The position numbers and the translations under genes were made by a program. This document shows positions 8,892 to 17,917 of a stretch of 64,000 nt of DNA, in pieces (position 1 is the first letter of the stretch; every line of letters begins with the position of its first letter). Source of the stretch: an uncultured Lachnospiraceae bacterium (lineage in GTDB: Bacteria > Bacillota > Clostridia > Lachnospirales > Lachnospiraceae); the NCBI GenBank assembly GCA_910578085.1, contig CAJTPM010000011.1, forward strand, positions 1 to 64,000, written 5' to 3'. The notes beneath the pieces were generated by a model. That model ran no database searches. It had not been told where the DNA came from and saw only the letters and a list, made by a program, of their open reading frames with translations.

Positions 8892-9524
8892 ATGAAAGTT
8901 GCAAGAGGTATCAGCCTGTTTGTTATAGCGGTTGGATTATTCGCCATAGGATGTTTTCTGGGGTTTGAGGGGCATAGCTTTTTTTATCCGGGTGTGAGTG
9001 CGGAAAAAAGCAGATCGGGGACCGCGGCCTCTGCGTCTGATGAAAAAATGCATGTTTCAGCACAGGATGAAAATATTATCAGCGCGGATACTTCCTTTGT
9101 GGTGATCGAAGTGAACATGGAAGATCAGTCGGAATCCTCTGCTGAGATTCCGGTTCCGACCTACTATATGGGGATGGACAGAGAGGCTTTTGAAAAACAG
9201 ATCCGGAATTTTGACAGTTCGCCCTCTTTGCAGGAACTGCAGAAGGGCTTTCAGGGTTCGGAGATCCGGAGTTTTTCCGGTAGTAAGGTGGAACTGTGCA
9301 AATTTTATCAGGAACAGAAAGAGGCGGAGGAGGAATATTATTATCTGGCGATTCAGAACAATAAAGTGGTTGTATACCGGGCGGATGGCCAGACCGTCTA
9401 TATGGAAACTGACATTCCGGCGCAGGATCTGCCGGATGATGTACTGCAGGAGCTGCTGACGCAGAAACGAATCGTCAATACAGAGGAAGATCTGTATGAT
9501 TTTCTGGAGTCATACTCCAGTTAG
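8892..9524 (+). CDS. BofC-like protein, membrane anchored
   Basis: A 210-residue protein with an N-terminal membrane segment (residues about 7-25, GISLFVIAVGLFAIGCFLGF), a Ser-rich linker and a C-terminal domain whose ending resembles the BofC C-terminal domain: YYYLAIQNNKVVVYRADG, ETDIPAQDLP, EEDLYDFLESYSS. In Bacillus, BofC acts in the intermembrane space of the forespore to restrain SpoIVB signalling. The ATG at 8892 has AGGAG about 11 nt upstream; an in-frame GTG at 8880 is the alternative. Assignment is by motif memory, so moderate. Confidence 0.62.
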   Translation: MKVARGISLFVIAVGLFAIGCFLGFEGHSFFYPGVSAEKSRSGTAASASDEKMHVSAQDENIISADTSFVVIEVNMEDQSESSAEIPVPTYYMGMDREAFEKQIRNFDSSPSLQELQKGFQGSEIRSFSGSKVELCKFYQEQKEAEEEYYYLAIQNNKVVVYRADGQTVYMETDIPAQDLPDDVLQELLTQKRIVNTEEDLYDFLESYSS

Positions 9525-9547
9525 TCATGATTTATATGGAGGCAGAA

Positions 9548-10201
9548 ATGAAAAAAATGATTTTATTTGATCTGGACGGCACGCTGACGGAGTCGGGAGA
9601 GGGTATTACAAAGTCCGTCCGGTATGCGCTGGAAAAAATGGGAAGGCCGGAGCCGGATCTGCAAAAGCTCCGTGTCTTTGTGGGGCCGCCTTTGACGGAA
9701 CAGTTTATGGCGTATGCCGGTATGAGCAGAGAGGAGGCCGAACAGGCGGTCATTTACTATCGGGAGAGGTATTCCGTGACCGGGATCTTTGAGAACAGAC
9801 CTTATCCCGGCATTCCGCAAATGCTGAGAACGCTGAAAGAAAGCGGCGTTCTGTTAGCCGTTGCATCCTCTAAGAACACAGAGTCGGTTGACCGGGTATT
9901 GGAACATTTTGCACTGAAAGAATACTTTGATGGAGCGGTCGGTTCTGAACTGGATGGGAGAAGAAGCAAAAAGGCGGATGTGATAGAGGAAGTGCTGCGG
10001 CGCTTTGACAGAAGCGATCACAGGGAACGGGTTATTATGGTCGGCGATAAAGAGCATGATGTGATCGGCGCGCGGGAAGCAGGTATTCCCTGTGTGGGAG
10101 TTACTTACGGATATGGGACAATGGAGGAGTTAGAGCACGTAAAACCTTCAAAGATCGTACATACGGTGAAGGAATTGCTGGAATATCTGCTGGAATTGTA
10201 A
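9548..10201 (+). CDS. HAD hydrolase, phosphoglycolate-phosphatase-like
   Basis: Start at 9548 with GGAGG 6 nt upstream. HAD motif I is FDLDGTLTESG (nucleophile and acid Asp, residues 7-9), motif II is VASSKN, the motif III lysine lies in KKADVIEEVL and motif IV is GDKEHDVIGAREAGI. The cap domain is of the Gph/PGP type. The family removes phosphate from small phosphorylated metabolites; the exact substrate cannot be read from the sequence. A terminator follows at 10232. Confidence 0.85.
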   Translation: MKKMILFDLDGTLTESGEGITKSVRYALEKMGRPEPDLQKLRVFVGPPLTEQFMAYAGMSREEAEQAVIYYRERYSVTGIFENRPYPGIPQMLRTLKESGVLLAVASSKNTESVDRVLEHFALKEYFDGAVGSELDGRRSKKADVIEEVLRRFDRSDHRERVIMVGDKEHDVIGAREAGIPCVGVTYGYGTMEELEHVKPSKIVHTVKELLEYLLEL

Positions 10202-10231
10202 ACCTTTTGTAAACCTTTTCTAATGAGAGGT

Positions 10232-10257
10232 GGGAATCTGTTGAGGATTCCCTTTTT
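10232..10257 (+). terminator. Intrinsic terminator after the HAD gene
   Basis: GGGAATC, loop TGTTGAG, GATTCCC, then TTTTT. It is placed 30 bp after the HAD stop codon, with a classical stem plus T-run. The rest of the gap to 10459 is AT-rich and shows no gene. Confidence 0.75.
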
Positions 10258-10458
10258 AGGTTTCTCTACAGAGTGTTCCCCTCTGGATAATGTTATGATA
10301 AAATTATAATATTGGTGACAGGTTTTATTTATATAATTTTCCTTATATGAGAGAAATTTCATTAAGAATGCCGTAAGATATGGCGATATATATAATGATA
10401 AGGTGATACCATGCAAATGGAATTGCAGTAAATATTCAATGGAAGGAAGGATTATGGT

Positions 10459-11649
10459 ATGCAGATTAAAGGTGTTGGCGTGAGCACGGCAGGGATGATG
10501 ACAGGAGTGTCAGGTATTCAGGTGAACGGCGGCTTTTCAGAGCTTGAAGAGGATATGTTTGGGCCGGAGTATGAAGTTACGATTTCCGAGGAAGGCAGAA
10601 ACTTAAGCAGACAGCAGACTGCTCAGAAGGAAATGGGTGTTATTGGTGCACAAAACAGTGGGGAGACGAGAGCGCTGTTACGTCAGCTGGAGGAAGACCA
10701 GTTGGCAGAGAAAAAAAGACAGGGATACTATGATGAACTGGAAGAACTGGAAAAACAGATAAAAGTCATGAATGCCGCTTACGGCAGGATGCGTTCGGAT
10801 CTGTCGTATAATGATCCTCTGATGAAGGAATTGGTCGAAAAACAGCAGCTGCTGCAGGAAAAAATGCAGGAGCACAAGGATTTCCAGGAGGAAGAAAGCC
10901 TCAGGAGGTTAAAGGAAGCACAGCGGATGGCAGCGATGCAGGCCTCTCAGTATCAGGAAGAAATTGATGAAAATAACAGAGATCTGGTGACCATGCTTAA
11001 GACGATGGAAGAGGCGGACAAGGCGGAGGATGCGCAGGGAAACGGCGTTCCGGAAAACGACGGCGATGGCGCATCAGACACAGAGTATTCGGCAGGCGAT
11101 ACAATCCATAATTCAGCGCAGTGGCTTATGAAGTCTTCCTTAAACCATGAGAAGGGTGTGGAAGAACTGTCGGGTAAGGTTGAGGATTTAGGACATTGGT
11201 TCCTTTCCCAGGCAAACGAAACGGCACAGAATCTTCTCAAAACCAGCACATCTATTAAGAAAGCTATTGCAGATGAGTCTTTCACAAATGGACAGATCGA
11301 TGAGATGATGGAGAGTTTTCGGAGAGAAGTGAAGGCAAAGAGCGAGGAGGCTTATATTGACGGAAGCTTCGGAACGCAGATTCTGCGCGATATGCGGGAT
11401 GTTAAATTACAGCGTATTGCGGATAATCCGCTGCAGGCCATGCAGCAGACGAAAAATGGTATGGTGCAGGCGGCGGCTGATGCTGTTATTGGAGAGGCAA
11501 GAAACAGCAGTCTCGACAAAGCGTCTGATAAACTTGCGGAGGAAGTGGAAGAGCTGATCGACGAACGCAACCATGTGGACCGGATACCGCAGGACGAAGA
11601 AGCGGAAAAAACGCAGGACAGCATGCCGGAGGAAGAGAAAGAAGAGTAA
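10459..11649 (+). CDS. Coiled-coil protein of unknown function (396 aa)
   Basis: GGAAGGAAGG lies upstream of the ATG at 10459. The protein is highly charged. Residues about 70-185 form long heptad-rich helices (RQLEEDQLAEKKRQGYYDEL, LVEKQQLLQEKMQEHKDFQ). A low-complexity Gly/Asp linker follows (about residues 195-215), then a second helical region. It has no signal peptide or membrane segment. I do not recognise the family, although the N-terminus (MQIKGVGVSTAGMM) recalls internal Clostridia proteins of unknown role. Confidence 0.75.
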   Translation: MQIKGVGVSTAGMMTGVSGIQVNGGFSELEEDMFGPEYEVTISEEGRNLSRQQTAQKEMGVIGAQNSGETRALLRQLEEDQLAEKKRQGYYDELEELEKQIKVMNAAYGRMRSDLSYNDPLMKELVEKQQLLQEKMQEHKDFQEEESLRRLKEAQRMAAMQASQYQEEIDENNRDLVTMLKTMEEADKAEDAQGNGVPENDGDGASDTEYSAGDTIHNSAQWLMKSSLNHEKGVEELSGKVEDLGHWFLSQANETAQNLLKTSTSIKKAIADESFTNGQIDEMMESFRREVKAKSEEAYIDGSFGTQILRDMRDVKLQRIADNPLQAMQQTKNGMVQAAADAVIGEARNSSLDKASDKLAEEVEELIDERNHVDRIPQDEEAEKTQDSMPEEEKEE

Positions 11650-11688
11650 AACGCCGCAATATTTTTCCGGGAAGGCAGAGGGGAGACT

Positions 11689-13218
11689 GTGGGATTGGAA
11701 TCATATCATGTAATAATCGTGGGCGGCGGCGCTGCCGGCATGGCGGCTGCAGTCTCGGCGCTTCAGGAAATGGGAAAGCAGAAGGGCACGACCGACAGCG
11801 GAAAAGTACTTCTGCTTGAGAGCAATGACAGAGTGGGAAAAAAGCTTCTGGCAACCGGCAACGGAAAATGTAATTTTACCCATGAAAATATCAGTATAAC
11901 CCATTATCATGCGGATGATCAGGCTGTTTTGAAATCTGTACTGGACGATTTTCCGTCAGAGGCCGCATTGCAGTTTTTTGAAGGAATGGGAATGCTCTCC
12001 AGAGAGAAAAACGGTTGTTTTTATCCGCTTTCCGAGACTGCGACCACGGTGCTTGACGTGCTTCGTCTGCGGCTTTCGGAACTGGGGTGTGAGATGCGGT
12101 GCGGGATCCGGATAGAAAGAGCGGAAAAGACGAAAAAGGGATTTCTTGTCTCCGGCAGAGACGGAGAGCAGGTATTAAAAATAGAGACGGACAGCCTGAT
12201 TCTGGCAACTGGTTCCAGAGCGGGCGGATTTTTGCAGGACAGATCGGAAGATCCGCTGCGGATTCCGAAAACGTTTGGTCTTCGCAGTACGGCGCTGTAT
12301 CCGGCATTGACTAAGTGTATCTGCAGAGAGGATTACTACTATAAACAGCTTGCCGGAGTACGGGCACAGGTGCGGCTGAAACTGTTTTGCGGGAGGGATA
12401 ATTGCCAGGGCAGGGGAGCGGAGAGAGGCGTCGAAAATCCGAGGGAATGTTCAGGGCATCCGAAAGACAGAAAAAAAACCGGTAAAAGTTCTGAAAAGGA
12501 TCGTTTGTCCGATATGAGATGGCCCGAAGAGAAGACAGGAGACTGGGAACTTCTGAGACAGGAGGCAGGGGAACTGCAGCTGACGAAGGAAGGGATATCC
12601 GGAATTGCAGTGTTTCAGCTCTCCGGTGATATTGCACAGAAACTGGCGGAAGGCAGGCGTATTATTGTAGAGATCAATTTCCTGCCGGATTTTCAGGAAG
12701 ATACGTTAGAAGAATGGGGAAAGGAGCGGCTTCGGCTATTGCCGGGACGCAGCTTGGAGGATTTCTTTCTGGGTGTGTTGCACAAAAAAATATTGGGCGT
12801 CTGTCTGCAGGCGGAGGGATTCAGAGGGGGGATGAAAATCCCGGATGATGATCGAAGTGCCCGCCGAAGCAGCATTATGGGCGAGAGTGTGATTAGCTCA
12901 GAAAAAACAGATAAGCATCTGCCGGCGGAAAAAAGGGCGCTTATGATGATTTCAGCCGTCATGAAGAGAGCCATGCATTTCACCACAGATGTGACAGCTG
13001 TGTCAGATATGAAGCAGGCACAGGTCTGCCGGGGAGGGCTTTTCCTCTCACAGTTTGATAAAAATCTGGAATGCAAAGCGCTTCCCGGATTGTTTGCCTG
13101 CGGCGAAGTGCTGAATGTGGACGGCGAATGCGGCGGCTATAATCTGCATTTTGCCTGGGCTTCCGGTGTGCTGGCAGGGCGGGAAGCGGTGCGCAGTATT
13201 TCCGGCGATATCTCATGA
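11689..13218 (+). CDS. HI0933/BaiN-family flavoprotein oxidoreductase
   Basis: GTG start with AGGGGAG just upstream. The N-terminal Rossmann FAD motif is VIIVGGGAAGMAAAVSAL (GxGxxG, residues about 9-14), followed by VGKKLLATGNGKCNFT and, at the C-terminus, GLFACGEVLNVDGECGGYNLHFAWASG, which is the signature of the HI0933 family (BaiN/YhiN-like). At 509 aa it is about 90 residues longer than usual; a polar insertion around residues 232-285 accounts for this. Redox substrate unknown. Confidence 0.85.
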   Translation: MGLESYHVIIVGGGAAGMAAAVSALQEMGKQKGTTDSGKVLLLESNDRVGKKLLATGNGKCNFTHENISITHYHADDQAVLKSVLDDFPSEAALQFFEGMGMLSREKNGCFYPLSETATTVLDVLRLRLSELGCEMRCGIRIERAEKTKKGFLVSGRDGEQVLKIETDSLILATGSRAGGFLQDRSEDPLRIPKTFGLRSTALYPALTKCICREDYYYKQLAGVRAQVRLKLFCGRDNCQGRGAERGVENPRECSGHPKDRKKTGKSSEKDRLSDMRWPEEKTGDWELLRQEAGELQLTKEGISGIAVFQLSGDIAQKLAEGRRIIVEINFLPDFQEDTLEEWGKERLRLLPGRSLEDFFLGVLHKKILGVCLQAEGFRGGMKIPDDDRSARRSSIMGESVISSEKTDKHLPAEKRALMMISAVMKRAMHFTTDVTAVSDMKQAQVCRGGLFLSQFDKNLECKALPGLFACGEVLNVDGECGGYNLHFAWASGVLAGREAVRSISGDIS

Positions 13219-13269
13219 TTTTTGACGAAAGCAGAGAGCTCGTTTGAACGGCAGAAAGAACGATGCTCG

Positions 13270-15021
13270 TCAAGGGTGATACAAAGCTCCGATCGCCTGG
13301 GCAACTTTAATACCGTCCATGGCCGCAGATGTAATGCCGCCGGCGTAGCCGGCCCCCTCACCGCAGGGATAGATCCCTTCAATATTGCCCTGTAGTGTTG
13401 CCTCATCTCTGACTATGCGCACCGGAGATGATGTTCTGCTTTCGATACCGCAGAGCCAGACTTCTCCGGAAGAAAATCCCCGTATTTTGTGATTGATTTC
13501 TTCCATCCCTTCCACAAACGCCGTATTCAGGACAGCAGGCAGGATATGTGTCACATCCGCTTCTGCGTAAGATCCTTTCAGTGCGGGCGCAAAAGGGGAG
13601 AGGGCGTCGTCATAAGAAACTTTTTCCAAAAGCCCCTGTCTGTACAGTTCCTTTTGAAAATCTTTGTATTTCTGGATCGGGATTTTCCCCTGGGCAGTTT
13701 CATACGCCCTTTTTTCCAGTTCGCGCTGAAAGAAAATACCGGACAACGGAGAATCGGAAGAACCGTAATCCTGCGGCGATACGGAAACAATGATAGCGCT
13801 GTTGGCGCAGTCTCCATCCCTGTCGCTGTAGCTCATGCCGTTGACAGCCAGATATCCCTCTTCCGACGAGGCGTTCACCACATATCCGCCGGGGCACATA
13901 CAGAAAGAATATACGCCCCGACCGTCTTTCGCTCTGGCTGTTACTTTATAGGGGGCTGCGCCCAGAAGGGAGACAGCGTCTTTGACGGAGGAGCAATTCT
14001 TATTTTCTTCATCTTTTTTCCATGTTCCGTACTGAGATTCGTTGATAAAACGCTGCGGATGCTGTACCCGGAAGCCGACAGCAAATGGCTTTGCTTCCAT
14101 GGCCAGATTCTTTTCATAGAGCATGGCAAGCGTGTCCCTCGCACTGTGGCCGATGGCAAGCACAAGCACGTCAGTTTCCAGCCATTCGCTTCCGTTGATT
14201 TCGACAGCGGCTATCTGAGCGCGTATGTTCTCATAATCAGCACTGGCATTTCTGATCTTTCCGGCTGTTGATTCCGTATGACAGATGGTTGTGTCAGCCT
14301 GTCTGTCAGAGAAACGCAGATCCGTCATCTGACTCTCAAAACGTACTTCACCGCCGAGAGAGAGGATCTCTTTCCGCATATTTCGGACGATATTTTTCAG
14401 GGCATCCGTGCCGAGATGCGGTTTCTGATCATACATAATACTTTCCTTTGCACCGAACTGCACAAAGGTTTTCAGCACATAAGCGTTTCTTCCGTATTTA
14501 TCTTTTAACAGAGTGTTTAACTTTCCGTCAGAAAATGTGCCGGCGCCGCCTTCTCCGAACTGTACATTGGAGTTTTTATTAAGCGGGGCGCCATTCCAGA
14601 ATGCTTCCACGTCGGCACTTCTTTCTTCCACATTCTTTCCCCGCTCCAGCAAAATCGGACGAAAGCCGGCTCTTGCCAGTTCCAGTGCGCAGAACAGGCC
14701 GGCAGGGCCGGTTCCGATAATGATGGGCCGCTTCCCAAGTTCTTTCCGGCCGGTTACCTGAAAGCAGAAGGGGACAGCGCTGTCTTTTACGACGTCTCTG
14801 TCTTTGTGGAGTTTTTTGAGAAGCTTTTCCTCGTTCCGGTAACGGGCAAGCAGCGTATAACTGTAAAACAGATCCGGCTTTTTTCTGGCGTCTATGGACC
14901 GTCTGGCGATCTGCCAGGATAAGATATCTTCCTCCCTGCATTTTAATTTACGGCACAGAGCGGATAAAAGCTGTTTTTCATTGTGGTCTATGGGGCATGT
15001 GATCTGGCTGATACGAAGCAT
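13270..15021 (-). CDS. FAD-dependent dehydrogenase (COG2509-like)
   Basis: A 583-residue protein read on the minus strand and convergent with the previous gene (51 bp apart). An N-terminal domain of about 90 residues (LRISQITCPIDHNEKQLLSALCRKL) is followed by an FAD Rossmann motif (RPIIIGTGPAGLFCALELARAG) and the family hallmarks FGEGGAGTFSDGKLNT and YPCGEGAGYAGGITSAAMDGI. This is the widely distributed uncharacterised NAD(FAD)-utilising dehydrogenase family. It is not related to its neighbour beyond the flavin fold. Confidence 0.88.
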   Translation of the reverse strand: MLRISQITCPIDHNEKQLLSALCRKLKCREEDILSWQIARRSIDARKKPDLFYSYTLLARYRNEEKLLKKLHKDRDVVKDSAVPFCFQVTGRKELGKRPIIIGTGPAGLFCALELARAGFRPILLERGKNVEERSADVEAFWNGAPLNKNSNVQFGEGGAGTFSDGKLNTLLKDKYGRNAYVLKTFVQFGAKESIMYDQKPHLGTDALKNIVRNMRKEILSLGGEVRFESQMTDLRFSDRQADTTICHTESTAGKIRNASADYENIRAQIAAVEINGSEWLETDVLVLAIGHSARDTLAMLYEKNLAMEAKPFAVGFRVQHPQRFINESQYGTWKKDEENKNCSSVKDAVSLLGAAPYKVTARAKDGRGVYSFCMCPGGYVVNASSEEGYLAVNGMSYSDRDGDCANSAIIVSVSPQDYGSSDSPLSGIFFQRELEKRAYETAQGKIPIQKYKDFQKELYRQGLLEKVSYDDALSPFAPALKGSYAEADVTHILPAVLNTAFVEGMEEINHKIRGFSSGEVWLCGIESRTSSPVRIVRDEATLQGNIEGIYPCGEGAGYAGGITSAAMDGIKVAQAIGALYHP

Positions 15022-15097
15022 GGCGGTCTCCTGTTTTTCTGTAAAAACTGCACGGTATGGATTCTTTGTATATTGTAGTTTATGATAAGGGAGGCGT

Positions 15098-15197
15098 CAA
15101 TATTATTTAGTTAGCGGTACCGGACGCCGTGAGGAAAATAGAATGGAGCATTCTATTTTCCTCACGGCTGGATTAAGGTGCTAAGTAAATAATATTG
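15098..15197. repeat. 100-bp nested palindrome (cruciform or MITE-like element)
   Basis: The outer arms at 15098-15115 and 15180-15197 match in 17 of 18 positions (CAATATTATTTA...TAAATAATATTG). The inner arms at 15126-15144 and 15150-15168 are perfectly complementary over 19 bp (GCCGTGAGGAAAATAGAAT and its complement) around a GGAGC loop. The whole element lies in the divergent intergenic region between 15021 and 15300. It could fold as one long hairpin in RNA from either strand, or be a small non-autonomous transposable element. Confidence 0.85.
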
Positions 15198-15246
15198 GTT
15201 CAGGCAATTTGTAAAAGATAATTTGAGGAAAACTCCACCGGGAAAT

Positions 15247-15274
15247 TTGACAAATACTCCTTGTAGGATATAAT
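15247..15274 (+). promoter_or_regulatory. Sigma-A type promoter
   Basis: TTGACA (15247-15252), 16-bp spacer, TATAAT (15269-15274), about 20 bp before the AGGAAGGAG ribosome binding site of the next gene. Both hexamers are perfect consensus. Confidence 0.8.
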
Positions 15275-15299
15275 AAATAAAACAGGAAGGAGACGGATC

Positions 15300-15500
15300 A
15301 TGAAAGAGAAAGAAGAAAAGGATATCGATAATTTACTGGAAATTCTGGATCATTTCAGTGCGGCGGGAGAAAGGCGTATGAAATTGGATATGTCGGATGA
15401 TATGGATTCCGGAGAGGTGAAGCGCGCATATCACCTTGGGTGCTGTGATATAGGAAGCCCCTGGGCCAGGGGAGAGGCCTTTGATGTGCTGGAAGACTGA
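15300..15500 (+). CDS. Small acidic hypothetical protein (66 aa)
   Basis: A strong promoter and the AAGGAG ribosome binding site 6-7 nt before the ATG support expression. The sequence (MKEKEEKDIDNLLEILDHFSAAGERRMKLDMSDDM...) is acidic and helical at its N-terminus and has two adjacent Cys (GCCDIG) near residue 48. No family recognised. It is followed 106 bp later by the DUF3160 lipoprotein gene. Confidence 0.65.
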   Translation: MKEKEEKDIDNLLEILDHFSAAGERRMKLDMSDDMDSGEVKRAYHLGCCDIGSPWARGEAFDVLED

Positions 15501-15606
15501 CAAAAAGCACAGATGGATGCGGAAGGATGTCACAGTAAGCACTTTCGGCAGAAATATAATAAGATGTGTAAAACAGGGGATTTGAAAAGGAAAGGGAGAG
15601 AGAATT

Positions 15607-17814
15607 GTGAAAAAGAAAAGAATTAGAAAGACTGTCGCAATACTTCTGATCATCTGTATCCTTGGCGGCTGCGGTCTGTCCGGGCAGGATGGTGATGATC
15701 TGGTGAAGTGGGAGGAGAATGCCGGAGAGTCTGATGCAGAGAGCAATGAAGTGACATCGCAGGAAGGTCTGGCGGAAGACAGAAATGACAGTGAAATAAA
15801 AAAACCGTTGCTTCTGGATAGGAAAAAAGCGGAGGAAGAGGCGGTTACGCCGAATGTGGCATCCTATACGATAGAACCGGACCTGAGCAATGTGGAAAAC
15901 CTCTGGCAATTTTATATGGAAGGCGACGTGGCCGCAAAATTGGCGGAAAATGGCTTTATTGTGTGGGGAGACGGAGGAGACGAATTTTATGAGGGGTATG
16001 AGTGGAACAGATATTCCATGATTCCCAACTTTGTGACCGTGGATTCCATGATGCACACCTATCATCTGTATTTCAGTTTTCTGATGAAAAATATCGAGAA
16101 GGATTATCTGGCGGAGGATCTTTCTGCATTGAGCCTTAAGATGCTTGAAAACAGCGCCGCACAGTACGAGGTTTTGCAGGGAACCGAGTGGGAGGAGGCT
16201 GCTGCGCGCAATGTGGCATTTTTTATGGTGGGAACAAGTCTTTCCGGGGCGGATGTAACGGGATATGAGTATGCGGAGGGTATGGCTTTGGCTGAACTGA
16301 ATGCCATAGATGCCGCATCGGGTATTGCCGATTCCGTGATTACCGGGGAGATGGAAGATTATTCTCAGTATATACCGAGAGGGTATTATGCGGGGGACGA
16401 GCAGTTAGAGCGCTATTTCAGAATGATGATGTGGTATGGACGGATCCATTTTGTACAGGAGAAAGAGGATCTGGACAGAAGCGCCCTTCTGATGACCATG
16501 GCGCTTAAGGAGGATGCCGAAAGTTATGCCCTCTGGGAGGGCATCTATGCAGTGACTTCCTTTTTTGCCGGGGCCAGTGATGATGCCGGTGTCTGTGAAT
16601 ATGTGCAGCTTATGGAGGAAGCTTACGGTGAAAAGAGCTCCGTGGGAGATCTGGCCGGAGAGGAAGAAAGTTTCAAACGATTTCATGAGCTGACGGCAGC
16701 CCTTGATCCGCCACGGATCAATTCCCTGCCAATCATGGATGGGGAAGATCATGTGATCAGAGGATTCCGCCTCATGGGACAACGATTTTCCATTGACGGG
16801 GTGATCATGCAGAATCTGATCTATCAGAATGTGGCGGAGGACAGCGCCGGAAACAAACGTATGCTGCCGGATGTGCTGGATGTACCTGCCGCACTGGGCA
16901 GTGAGGCAGCCCTTGAGATCCTGACCGCACAGGGCGATACCGGGTATGCGAATTACGCTGAGAATATGGAAAAACTCCGGGAAAGCCTGGCGGGAGAACA
17001 TGAAATATTATGGAATGCAAGCCTTTATGCGATCTGGTTAAATACGCTGCGTCCTCTGCTTTCGGAAAAGGGCGAAGGGTACCCCGTATTTATGCAGAAT
17101 GAGGAGTGGACGAAAAAGAATCTGGAATGCTTTGCGGGCAGTTTTGCGGAGTTAAAGCATGACACGGTTCTCTATACGAAACAGGTTATGGCGGAAATGG
17201 GCGGCGGTATGGAGGAGGAGCCAGACGACAGGGGATACGTGGAGCCGGAACCGCTTGTCTATGCGAGATTTAACAGACTGGCGGTACAGACTGCCGAAGG
17301 ATTGAAGAAGTACGGCATGTTGCATGCAGCGGATGAGGAAAATCTGATGAGGTTGGCGGAGATGGCAGAGAAACTTCGGGTGATCTCCGACAAAGAGCTG
17401 GTAAACGAACTGCTCTCGGAGGAGGAATATGAGTTTATCCGATGCTATGGCGGCAATCTGGAGCATTTCTGGATCGAAGCGGTAAAGAACGATACCGGCG
17501 TGGAGGGTGTAAGCGAACTCCCGGCGGCCATCGTGACGGATATCGCCACAGATCCCAACGGACAGGTGCTGGAAATAGCTACCGGAAACCCGTCGCTGAT
17601 CTATGTGGTAGTCAATGTGGACGGGAAAATAAAGATTGCAAGAGGCAGCGTTTATACGTTCTATCAGTTCCCCTGGGATTTAAGTGACAGGCTGACCGAC
17701 TCCAAATGGCGCTATATGATGGGATATCAGGCGGATGAGAATGGGAACCGGAGAGATTATGAGGAGGAACTGCCGGTGAAACAGCCGGAGTGGACGCAAA
17801 GCTACAGACCTTAA
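15607..17814 (+). CDS. DUF3160 family lipoprotein
   Basis: GTG start with AAAGGGAGAG upstream. The N-terminal lipoprotein signal is KKKRIRKTVAILLIICILGGCG (lipobox LGGC, lipid Cys at residue 22). An acidic linker is followed by the DUF3160 body, recognisable from NFVTVDSMMHTYHLYFSFLMK and the C-terminal ...YQFPWDLSDRLTDSKWRYMMGYQ. The predicted location is extracytoplasmic, lipid-anchored. The biochemical role of this family is not known. Next gene downstream is a CapA-like protein. Confidence 0.83.
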   Translation: MKKKRIRKTVAILLIICILGGCGLSGQDGDDLVKWEENAGESDAESNEVTSQEGLAEDRNDSEIKKPLLLDRKKAEEEAVTPNVASYTIEPDLSNVENLWQFYMEGDVAAKLAENGFIVWGDGGDEFYEGYEWNRYSMIPNFVTVDSMMHTYHLYFSFLMKNIEKDYLAEDLSALSLKMLENSAAQYEVLQGTEWEEAAARNVAFFMVGTSLSGADVTGYEYAEGMALAELNAIDAASGIADSVITGEMEDYSQYIPRGYYAGDEQLERYFRMMMWYGRIHFVQEKEDLDRSALLMTMALKEDAESYALWEGIYAVTSFFAGASDDAGVCEYVQLMEEAYGEKSSVGDLAGEEESFKRFHELTAALDPPRINSLPIMDGEDHVIRGFRLMGQRFSIDGVIMQNLIYQNVAEDSAGNKRMLPDVLDVPAALGSEAALEILTAQGDTGYANYAENMEKLRESLAGEHEILWNASLYAIWLNTLRPLLSEKGEGYPVFMQNEEWTKKNLECFAGSFAELKHDTVLYTKQVMAEMGGGMEEEPDDRGYVEPEPLVYARFNRLAVQTAEGLKKYGMLHAADEENLMRLAEMAEKLRVISDKELVNELLSEEEYEFIRCYGGNLEHFWIEAVKNDTGVEGVSELPAAIVTDIATDPNGQVLEIATGNPSLIYVVVNVDGKIKIARGSVYTFYQFPWDLSDRLTDSKWRYMMGYQADENGNRRDYEEELPVKQPEWTQSYRP

Positions 17815-17917
17815 GGCGTTTTAGTCGCCCCGCCTTTTGGTGGGCTGACAGTCAGGAAAGGAAACCGCTTATGTTGGCGGCGTGCAGGCGCCTGCCGGGC
17901 GGGCTTACTACGGAAAC

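Noticed and set aside
13489..14271. A 260-codon plus-strand frame
   Set aside because: Antisense to the FAD-dependent dehydrogenase gene; no ribosome binding site and no protein-like motif.
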